Part shown: positions 23,777-29,202 of the stretch, in pieces
Position numbering within the stretch: the stretch's first letter is position 1
How the letters are laid out: each line of letters opens with the position of its first letter
From: an uncultured Clostridium sp.
GTDB taxonomy: Bacteria > Bacillota > Clostridia > TANB77 > CAG-508
DNA length: 29,202 nt
Assembly (NCBI GenBank): GCA_900553405.1
Contig: USDF01000021.1
Coordinates: forward strand, 1 to 29,202
Direction: 5' to 3'
Notes under the pieces: model-generated
Told to the model about the DNA's origin: nothing
The model's input: the letters and a program-made list of their open reading frames with translations, nothing else
Database searches by the model: none
Program-made: the position numbers and the translations under genes

Positions 23777-24535
23777 ATGCAAAATGTATTAACATTAGAG
23801 ACTAATAAATATGCAATTAAATTAGAAAATTTTGAGGGACCACTTGATTTATTATGCCATTTAATAGATAAAAATAAAATGGATATATATGATATAAAAC
23901 TAAGTGAAATAACAGATCAATATATTGCATACATTAGCCAAATGGAAGAAATGAATTTAGAAGTAACTAGTGAGTTTTTGATTATGGCATCTACTCTTCT
24001 TTATATAAAATCTAAAAATTTATTACCAACAGAAGTGGAAGATGAAAGAGAATTAACAGAAGAAGAACTATTACAAAGAATTATTGAATATAAAAAATAT
24101 AAGGAAATATCAAAAAAAATAAGAGAATTCTATGAGCAAAATAGTAAAAGATGCTTTAAATTACAAGAAAATATAGAATTACCAAAACAAAAATTGGAAA
24201 GAGAATACAAAAAAGAAACAATTATAGAATTATATACTCAAATAGTAGAAAACAACAAAAATCGCTTAAATCAAAATGCAAAAAATATTGAGAAGATAGC
24301 TATTACAGATACATATACAGTTGGAAGCAAAGTAAAAGAAATGTTTAGAGAACTTTTAAGAAAACCAAAGTTTATTTTTAACAAATTATATAAAGTTTCT
24401 GAATGTAATAAAAATGAAGTTGTAACAGCTTTTACAGGACTTTTGGAATTATCTAGAAGAAGTAAAGTAGTAACATCTCAAGAAGAATTATTTGGAGATA
24501 TAGTTGTAGAAAAAGCCAAAAGAAAAAGAGCTTAG
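23777..24535 (+). CDS. scpA: Segregation and condensation protein A
   Basis: A 252-residue kleisin of the SMC-ScpAB condensin. The N-terminal domain has YAIKLENFEGPLDLLCHLID and MDIYDIKLSEITDQYIAYI, then FLIMASTLLYIKSKNLLP, which are the diagnostic ScpA blocks that bind the SMC neck. The C-terminal winged-helix domain is near residues 185-252 (VVTAFTGLLELSRRSKV, EELFGDIVV). A GGGG-containing site at 23766-23769 precedes the ATG. scpB normally follows scpA directly in Firmicutes, but here a DUF2953 gene follows after a 143-base gap, so scpB is elsewhere or missing. Confidence 0.95.
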   Translation: MQNVLTLETNKYAIKLENFEGPLDLLCHLIDKNKMDIYDIKLSEITDQYIAYISQMEEMNLEVTSEFLIMASTLLYIKSKNLLPTEVEDERELTEEELLQRIIEYKKYKEISKKIREFYEQNSKRCFKLQENIELPKQKLEREYKKETIIELYTQIVENNKNRLNQNAKNIEKIAITDTYTVGSKVKEMFRELLRKPKFIFNKLYKVSECNKNEVVTAFTGLLELSRRSKVVTSQEELFGDIVVEKAKRKRA

Positions 24536-24678
24536 AAAAAATGCAACAATATAACTAAAAATAGATTCCAAACAAATATCTTAAAAAGGTTGATATACTT
24601 TAGAAATAAAAAAGTGAAATGAAGATAAAAAGTTTAAAAAAGAAATAAATGGAAAAACTAATACCAAAGGAGAAAAAG

Positions 24679-25284
24679 ATGGTATTAGTTTTTATTTTTT
24701 TAGCATTAATAATTATAATTTTTTCTTTTACTACAATTATGTTATTATCTACAATACAAATAAAAGTAACAAATTTGATATTAGAAAACAAAAAAGAAAG
24801 AGATGTAAAAAGAATAAATAATAACTATAAAATAAAAGTAGGTATATATTTTTTTAATAAAATACCTATTCTATGGATAAATTTAAATAGTAAAAAAATA
24901 AAAAAAATTAATTCTAGTAAAAAATTACCAAAAGTAGATTTTCAAAAACTAAAAAATAAAGAAAATATAGATAAAAAAATATTTGAGTTAATTAAAAATA
25001 TACAAATAAAAGTAAAAAATATAAAATTAAATATAAATATAGGAACAATAGATGCTGTATTAACATCTTACTTAGTTGCTATAATTGCCAGTATTATAGG
25101 AATTATATTGCCACACATTACAGAAAAAAATAATATAAATACATGTTACTTTATTGTTAACCCTAAATATCAAAATAAAAATGAATATAACATCAAGTTT
25201 GAAGGTATAATTTACATTAAAATTGTACATATTATTTTTAGTATGTTAAATTTTGTAAGGAAAGGAAGTAATGAAAATGAATGA
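24679..25284 (+). CDS. DUF2953 (YtfI-like) membrane protein
   Basis: A 201-residue protein with an N-terminal membrane helix (residues 1-22), a basic Lys/Asn-rich middle, a hydrophobic stretch AVLTSYLVAIIASIIGII (about 135-155), and a C-terminal KFEGIIYIKIVHIIFSML. Layout and the place immediately before ytfJ fit the DUF2953/YtfI family of sporulation-associated proteins, though similarity is thin at the residue level. The ATG at 24679 has AAAGGAG at 24666-24672. An upstream in-frame ATG at 24649 has no site. The stop overlaps the ytfJ start by eight bases, showing translational coupling. Confidence 0.65.
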   Translation: MVLVFIFLALIIIIFSFTTIMLLSTIQIKVTNLILENKKERDVKRINNNYKIKVGIYFFNKIPILWINLNSKKIKKINSSKKLPKVDFQKLKNKENIDKKIFELIKNIQIKVKNIKLNINIGTIDAVLTSYLVAIIASIIGIILPHITEKNNINTCYFIVNPKYQNKNEYNIKFEGIIYIKIVHIIFSMLNFVRKGSNENE

Positions 25285-25858
25285 ACATCCAATAGAGGGA
25301 CTTATGCTTACAGCAATGAATAGTATTAGAGACATGGTAGATGTAAATACTATAATAGGAGAACCTATAGAGACTTCAAATAATATAATAATAATTCCAA
25401 TTTCAAAAGTAGGATTTGGTTTTGCGGCTGGAGGAAGCGAATTTAAAACAGAAGCAATAGACGAGTATAGTAGAAAAGATAAAGATGAACAAATTCAATA
25501 TAAATTACCGTTTGGAGGTGGAAGTGGAGCAGGAGTAAGTGTTACTCCAGTAGCCTTTTTAGTAATACAAGAAAATAATGTAAAACTTTTGCCAGTAAGT
25601 CATAGTTCTACAATAGATAGACTATTAGATTATGTACCAGATTTATTAGAAAAAGCAAATGATATTTTAAATAAACAATTATGTAAAAAGGAAAAAGAAT
25701 ATACTACAGAAAAAATAAAAGAGGAAAAAAGTGGGACAGTAGTAGTTCCAAATACAAATAAATTTCATCCTAAAAGAAATAAACCTATAAAATATGAGTT
25801 TGATTATGAAGATACACCTTTGGAATATAATGATGAAAATACAAATATAGATGAATAA
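25277..25858 (+). CDS. ytfJ: YtfJ/GerW family sporulation protein
   Basis: A 193-residue protein. The N-terminus MNEHPIEGLMLTAMNSIRDM and the segments VDVNTIIGEPIET, IIIPISKVGFGFAAGGSEF and LPFGGGSGAGVSVTPVAFLV are diagnostic for YtfJ. In Bacillus YtfJ (GerW) is a spore protein needed for alanine-triggered germination. The ATG at 25277 gives the family N-terminus and places AAGGAAG (25262-25268) at normal spacing; the ATG six bases upstream would be too close. The C-terminal 60 residues are charged and low in complexity. Overlap with the DUF2953 gene indicates an operon. Confidence 0.92.
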   Translation: MNEHPIEGLMLTAMNSIRDMVDVNTIIGEPIETSNNIIIIPISKVGFGFAAGGSEFKTEAIDEYSRKDKDEQIQYKLPFGGGSGAGVSVTPVAFLVIQENNVKLLPVSHSSTIDRLLDYVPDLLEKANDILNKQLCKKEKEYTTEKIKEEKSGTVVVPNTNKFHPKRNKPIKYEFDYEDTPLEYNDENTNIDE

Positions 25859-25865
25859 AAGAAAT

Positions 25866-25889
25866 CGCACAGGATATCAATCCTGTGCG
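25866..25889 (-). terminator. Terminator of the 64-residue orphan
   Basis: A perfect 10-bp stem pairs CGCACAGGAT (25866-25875) with ATCCTGTGCG (25880-25889) around a four-base loop. On the reverse strand it is followed by ATTTCTTTT. The stop codon of the gene lies in the loop. Confidence 0.8.
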
Positions 25890-26071
25890 GTTAATAAAGC
25901 TTCCTTTAATTCGTGATTGGTAGTATAACGAGATACTACAGGATTACTTTTAGCAAATGGGCTAAAAGTAGAATTAGTAGAAAAGCCTGTACTAGGAGTA
26001 GGGAAATAACCCCGTTTACTTGTTTGCTTTCTTGCTGTTCCCCAAATTCGTTGATAAGTTTTAATATCCAT
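25877..26071 (-). CDS. Orphan 64-residue protein
   Basis: Family not recognised. The product MDIKTYQRIWGTARKQTSK... is basic and rich in Ser, Thr and Pro in the middle (PTPSTGFSTNSTFSPF), with a helical end HELKEALLTAQD. It has no membrane segment and looks partly disordered. It is believed real because it has AAGGAGATCA upstream at good spacing, a promoter, and a terminator whose loop holds its stop codon. It reads against ytfJ and the coiled-coil gene. Its more balanced codon use resembles the other orphan genes in the window. Confidence 0.65.
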   Translation of the reverse strand: MDIKTYQRIWGTARKQTSKRGYFPTPSTGFSTNSTFSPFAKSNPVVSRYTTNHELKEALLTAQD

Positions 26072-26115
26072 AATGTGATCTCCTTTTATAAAATTAACAA
26101 TAAGTTACTAACCTT

Positions 26116-26144
26116 ATTATAACACATTATATAGAATAAATCAA
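26116..26144 (-). promoter_or_regulatory. Promoter of the 64-residue orphan
   Basis: On the reverse strand TTGATT (26139-26144) and TATAAT (26116-26121) with a 17-base spacer, about 45 bases before the start at 26071. Confidence 0.6.
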
Positions 26145-26196
26145 ATAATATAGAGTTTATTAAGTATTTTCAATAAAATGTTCAATTACACAAAGA

Positions 26197-26231
26197 GTTC
26201 ATAAATCGTTCATAAACTTATGATATATAAT
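26197..26231 (+). promoter_or_regulatory. Direct repeats and -10 before the coiled-coil gene
   Basis: GTTCATAAA occurs at 26197-26205 and again at 26208-26216, 11 bases apart, so on the same helix face. TATAAT is at 26226-26231. The -35 region is not recognisable, which fits a promoter that depends on an activator bound to the repeats. Confidence 0.35.
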
Positions 26232-26294
26232 TATAAAACAGAATGAAGTTATTCAAAGATAAATATTCATTTATATTATTAGGAGGTAGTTAAT

Positions 26295-26741
26295 ATGACT
26301 AAAGAAGAAAGAAAACAAAAAATGGAAGAATTTAATGAGAAAATGAAAAAATTAAATTCAAAAATTAAAGATGGAACAGATACTGCAATTATTGCTGGAA
26401 TGGAAGCAAAAGATACATTATCTGCAAAAATGGAAGATGCAAAGAGTGGATTAGAAGCTGCTAAAGAACAATGCAGAATTGCATCTGAAAGAGGAAAAGG
26501 AAAAATATCAAGTGAACTTTTAAAGGCTCAAATGAATTTTAAAGTAGCTAAAGAAAATATACAAGAAAGAAAAGAAGCACATGATAAAGAAAAATTATCA
26601 AAATACATTGATAATCAATTAGAATATGCAGAACAATCTGTAACATTAGCTTTACTTGCAGCAGAAGAAGCAAAAGTTGCATTTTTAGAAGCTGTTGAAG
26701 CACAACAAGAATATGATGAGAAATATGGAAAAGATGAATAA
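26295..26741 (+). CDS. Coiled-coil protein of unknown function
   Basis: A 148-residue soluble protein that is almost wholly helical, with high Glu, Lys and Ala content (MEDAKSGLEAAKEQCRIA, ESVTL-like AEQSVTLALLAAEEAKVAF). It resembles apolipoprotein-like or phasin-like bacterial helical proteins in style, but no family can be named. There is no signal peptide, so it is probably cytosolic. AGGAGG at 26281-26286 supports the start. The upstream direct repeats suggest regulated expression. It converges on the carboxypeptidase gene across a shared terminator. Confidence 0.8.
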   Translation: MTKEERKQKMEEFNEKMKKLNSKIKDGTDTAIIAGMEAKDTLSAKMEDAKSGLEAAKEQCRIASERGKGKISSELLKAQMNFKVAKENIQERKEAHDKEKLSKYIDNQLEYAEQSVTLALLAAEEAKVAFLEAVEAQQEYDEKYGKDE

Positions 26742-26750
26742 ATAAAACAA

Positions 26751-26790
26751 AAGAATTTCTATACAATGTTATTTTTATAGAAATTCTTTT
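26751..26790. terminator. Convergent terminator
   Basis: A perfect 13-bp stem pairs AAGAATTTCTATA (26751-26763) with TATAGAAATTCTT (26776-26788), flanked by A's on the left and T's on the right, so it serves the coiled-coil gene and the reverse-strand carboxypeptidase. Confidence 0.85.
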
Positions 26791-26814
26791 TATATTCTAC
26801 AGAAATTGTTATAG

Positions 26815-28023
26815 TTATTCTCTTAATAATCTAAACCATGAGAAAAATAGAAATTCAAACATATTACTTAAATTTACCTTTTTAACATCTTTATCTGCGA
26901 TTAAATTTGTACTTGCTATAGCTTCACCATCTAGAAAATAAGTTATATCACCTAATTTTTGACCTTTAGTAATAGGTGCACTAACACATTCAGGAATGCT
27001 TAATACTTGCTCAATTTTTTTATCTTTTCCTTTTTCAAGTAGACAACCAGAGTCATTTTCATAAACTACATCTATAGAAGATATCACGCCCTTGCTAACA
27101 TTTATAGATTTTAAAATAGAATCTTTTTTTGCAAATTGTACATATGAATAATTACTAAATCCATAGTCTAGTAATTTTTGAGCTTCTTCAAAACGAATTT
27201 TGGTAGAAGGTGCTTTCATAATAACTGCAATAAGTGAAAGATTATCTCTAGTTGCACTTGCAGATAAATTATATAAAGCAAGACCTGTAGAACCAGTTTT
27301 TAATCCAGTTGCACCTTTATAATTTCTAATCAATTTATTTGTGTTAGTAAGAGTAGATTTACCATCTCTTAAAGAATCCATCCAAATAGTAGTGTATTTG
27401 GTAATAGAAGGATGATTTTGCAATAGTTCTCTAGACATTAAAGAAATATCATAACTAGATGTTATATGACCATCTTCGTCTAAACCATGACAATTTTTAA
27501 AACAAGTATCATTCATTCCTAATTCTTTAGCACGAGCATTCATTTTATCTACAAAAGCTTCGGTCGAGCCAGCTAAAAATTCAGCCATAGCAACAGTACA
27601 ATCATTTGCAGAAACAACGCAAATTGCCTTTAACATTTCGTCTACTGTTAATTCTTCACGTACATCAAGCCATATTTGAGAACCACCCATTTTGCTTGCA
27701 TTTTCACTACAAGGGACTTTATCAGTTAAAGAAATTTTACCACTATCTAAAGCTTCCATAATAAGTAAAATAGTCATAACTTTAGTAACAGAGGCAGGAC
27801 GTAATTGTTCATGGCAATTTTTTTCATACAAAATTTTTCCGGAAGTCTGATCTATTAAAATACAACTTTCAGATTCTAAATTTAGATCTGTAGAATCTGG
27901 TGTAGCAGAAGTAGAGAAGGTGTCCTCTGACCATATAAAAGAAGAAACTGCAAAGCTATAAGGAGTAAACAAAAACATAAATACTAGAAAAAGAGATAGT
28001 ATTGTATATAATATTTTTTTCAT
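26815..28023 (-). CDS. D-alanyl-D-alanine carboxypeptidase (DacF/PBP type, S11)
   Basis: A 402-residue penicillin-binding enzyme that trims the terminal D-alanine of peptidoglycan stem peptides. A signal peptide covers about residues 1-25 (hydrophobic core ILSLFLVFMFLF, cleavage likely after SFA). The catalytic triad motifs are S78-V-T-K81 (SxxK), S138-A-N140 (SxN) and K242-T-G244 (KTG). A beta-rich C-terminal domain follows, ending in a hydrophobic helix (MFEFLFFSWFRLLRE) that probably anchors the enzyme to the membrane. Sporulation carboxypeptidase DacF is the nearest type in Firmicutes, and its closeness to ytfJ fits, but vegetative DacA-like roles are possible. GGAGG (complement of 28032-28036) supports the start. 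Confidence 0.93.
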   Translation of the reverse strand: MKKILYTILSLFLVFMFLFTPYSFAVSSFIWSEDTFSTSATPDSTDLNLESESCILIDQTSGKILYEKNCHEQLRPASVTKVMTILLIMEALDSGKISLTDKVPCSENASKMGGSQIWLDVREELTVDEMLKAICVVSANDCTVAMAEFLAGSTEAFVDKMNARAKELGMNDTCFKNCHGLDEDGHITSSYDISLMSRELLQNHPSITKYTTIWMDSLRDGKSTLTNTNKLIRNYKGATGLKTGSTGLALYNLSASATRDNLSLIAVIMKAPSTKIRFEEAQKLLDYGFSNYSYVQFAKKDSILKSINVSKGVISSIDVVYENDSGCLLEKGKDKKIEQVLSIPECVSAPITKGQKLGDITYFLDGEAIASTNLIADKDVKKVNLSNMFEFLFFSWFRLLRE

Positions 28024-28060
28024 AATAAAACCTCCAATATTAGTTAATTCATATATATGA

Positions 28061-28116
28061 AAAAAAAACTAAAAAAATGTTTATAATATAAAATTTATAA
28101 ACATCTTTTTAGTTTT
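28061..28116 (-). terminator. Terminator after the VanW gene
   Basis: A long stem pairs about 28065-28086 with 28095-28116 (AAAACT...TTATAA with TTATAA...AGTTTT, one mismatch), and reading on the reverse strand it ends in a long T run. Confidence 0.75.
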
Positions 28117-28164
28117 ATTACGTTTGTGTACAAAATATAATGAAAAAAAGTATTAAAATTAAAT

Positions 28165-28866
28165 TTAAGCCTTTAAAAGAACTATACTAATAGAATTGTT
28201 ATCAGTAGAGGCTTCTATGCGGATGTCATAATTTAAATCATTACGAAATTTAAAATCTAAAGAACCATAAGAAACGGCTGCATCTCTACCATCGGGAACA
28301 TAAGTTACATCTTTTCCATGCTCGTGTCTTTCTATAACAGTAAGATTACCTGCTTCAAGTACAGCATTATATAAAGTACTACTTACTTGACAATTACCAC
28401 CACCAATACCTTTTTCAGTTTTATGATCTATAATTACACTAGCTTCTTGATATCCTTTTTCAGCAGTAGGTTTTCCAACAACTTGGTTAAAAGAAAAGGT
28501 TTCTCCAGGATGAACTATAGTGCCATTTAACGATGAACAAGTTATTCCTATATTTACTAATCTACCTTCGGATTTATCCTTAAGTTGAGTAGAATACGAA
28601 GAAATCTCGTTGTTAGCTGTAGTAGAAGAATTATTATCAGCAATATTACCTAAAATTTCATTTTGATTTTCAATAATATTGGCAATTCTATTTTCAGCCA
28701 TTTCTTGATTAACATTAGTTGAAGTTCTTTGGGTAGAAATATTAGTTTGATTGTTAGAAGAATTGCCTTCATTATTTTTATTATTGTTTTTATTTATAAA
28801 GAAAACAATTAAGGCTATAATTATAATAGCAATAATAATGTATATTAAAAAACTATATTTTTTCAT
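28165..28866 (-). CDS. VanW-domain membrane-anchored protein
   Basis: A 233-residue protein. One N-terminal membrane helix (about 5-24) is followed by an Asn/Ser-rich linker to about residue 95. The VanW domain then occupies the rest, with NIGITCSSLNGTIVHPGETF, SFNQVVG, KGIGGGNCQVSSTLYNAVL and PDGRDAAVSYG as diagnostic blocks. VanW domains lie outside the cell. Their function in wall biology is not settled. The ATG at 28866 was chosen because AAGGAG (28875-28880, complement) precedes it; longer frames upstream lack a site. It is cotranscribed with nothing obvious, since a terminator follows. Confidence 0.9.
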   Translation of the reverse strand: MKKYSFLIYIIIAIIIIALIVFFINKNNNKNNEGNSSNNQTNISTQRTSTNVNQEMAENRIANIIENQNEILGNIADNNSSTTANNEISSYSTQLKDKSEGRLVNIGITCSSLNGTIVHPGETFSFNQVVGKPTAEKGYQEASVIIDHKTEKGIGGGNCQVSSTLYNAVLEAGNLTVIERHEHGKDVTYVPDGRDAAVSYGSLDFKFRNDLNYDIRIEASTDNNSISIVLLKA

Positions 28867-28929
28867 ATAAAACTCCTTCATTTTTTTGTTTTTATATAGT
28901 ATTTCCAAAAATGTAAAAAATATAAGCAG

Positions 28930-28957
28930 TTGACAAAATAAAAAAATATAGTATAAT
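28930..28957 (+). promoter_or_regulatory. Promoter of the small membrane protein gene
   Basis: TTGACA at 28930-28935 and TATAAT at 28952-28957, both perfect, spacer 16, about 32 bases before the start codon. Confidence 0.8.
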
Positions 28958-28989
28958 TAAATATGTAAAACAAATTGAGAGGGAAGAAA

Positions 28990-29157
28990 ATGGTCGCTAA
29001 AATTTGGAAAAAATTATTGCTTTTTGTAGTATTGATAGCATGTTTGTTTAATGTAGTAATAAAAATAGTAAATAAAAATTCTTTAGAACAAGAATTACAA
29101 GCATCAGCACAATATGTACAAAAACAAGAAATAGAAAATAAAATAAACGTCAAGTGA
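28990..29157 (+). CDS. Small single-span membrane protein
   Basis: A 55-residue protein MVAKIWKKLLLFVVLIA..., with one membrane helix (about residues 7-25), then a short Glu/Gln-rich helix (SLEQELQASAQYVQKQEIENK). The ATG at 28990 has GAGAGGGAAG at 28977-28986. A consensus promoter and this site make it credible despite its size. It is divergent from the VanW gene. The size and layout recall short coiled-coil division proteins such as those of the DivIC/FtsL type, but the match is too weak to name it. The 45 bases after it are non-coding to the window end. Confidence 0.6.
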   Translation: MVAKIWKKLLLFVVLIACLFNVVIKIVNKNSLEQELQASAQYVQKQEIENKINVK

Positions 29158-29202
29158 AAAGTTAAATGCAATTCTGTAAAGTAAATGCAAGTTGTAAGAA
29201 AA

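Noticed and set aside
25913..26122. Plus-strand frame opposite the 64-residue orphan
   Set aside because: It lacks a ribosome binding site and promoter, while the reverse-strand frame has both plus a terminator.
1..29202. CRISPR array, tRNA or rRNA genes, intact insertion sequence
   Set aside because: No regularly spaced direct repeats, cloverleaf-like GC-rich segments, rRNA signatures or transposase genes were found by reading both strands.

Overview
The window is chromosomal DNA of a low-GC, endospore-forming Firmicute of the Clostridia type. The evidence is A-ending codons, AGGAGG-type ribosome binding sites, T-box control of tyrS, and sporulation genes (spoVS, an SspH-type small acid-soluble protein, a YtfJ/GerW protein and a SpoIIID-like regulator). 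The species is not identifiable by reading. A gut-type uncultivated clostridium is plausible, because prepilin-like/FGE-fold proteins of the kind seen here are common in such genomes (inference).

Layout. 1-496: the 3' end of a surface-protein gene with an FGE-sulfatase/C-type-lectin fold, frameshifted by one base just before its hypervariable-looking tail. 767-5692: housekeeping block with a GT4 glycosyltransferase, a YlbF-family protein, a YugP-like membrane metalloprotease, trpS with an iron-sulfur-type cysteine motif, and obg. 5938-7737: an intact 599-residue protein with a prepilin-like N-terminus, an FGE-like domain and a C-terminal tail whose base composition and sequence pattern match the variable region of a diversity-generating retroelement (DGR). 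7962-10113: a promoter, a short structured leader ending in a terminator (candidate guanidine-IV/mepA-type riboswitch), and a MATE transporter fused to a cytidylate-kinase-like domain. 10145-12298: an orphan gene, then a tyrosine T-box and tyrS. 12299-13129: a decayed transposase/nuclease tail and a reverse-strand orphan. 13408-17345: an ABC ATPase with a 1066-residue FtsX-type permease carrying a long coiled coil. 17494-20137: rpiA, a SpoIIID-like regulator, sspH, ymdB, spoVS. 20318-23685: a membrane-anchored OppA-like binding protein, recA (with a near-consensus SOS box) and recX. 23777-25858: scpA, a DUF2953 protein and ytfJ. 25866-29157: a 64-residue orphan, a coiled-coil protein, a DacF-type D,D-carboxypeptidase, a VanW-domain protein and a small membrane protein.

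The most interesting signal is the pair of DGR-type variable tails at 365-496 and 7594-7737. Both sit in genes otherwise made of A-rich codons, and both switch abruptly to T/C-ending codons at the end. No reverse transcriptase and no template repeat are in the window, so if a DGR acts here it acts in trans. Other points of interest are the MATE-kinase fusion with its leader, 29-nt GGGACG palindromes (one wedged between the T-box terminator and tyrS, another forming the end of sspH), and several single-gene orphan units whose stop codon lies inside or beside their own terminator. No rRNA, tRNA, CRISPR array or intact insertion sequence was seen.
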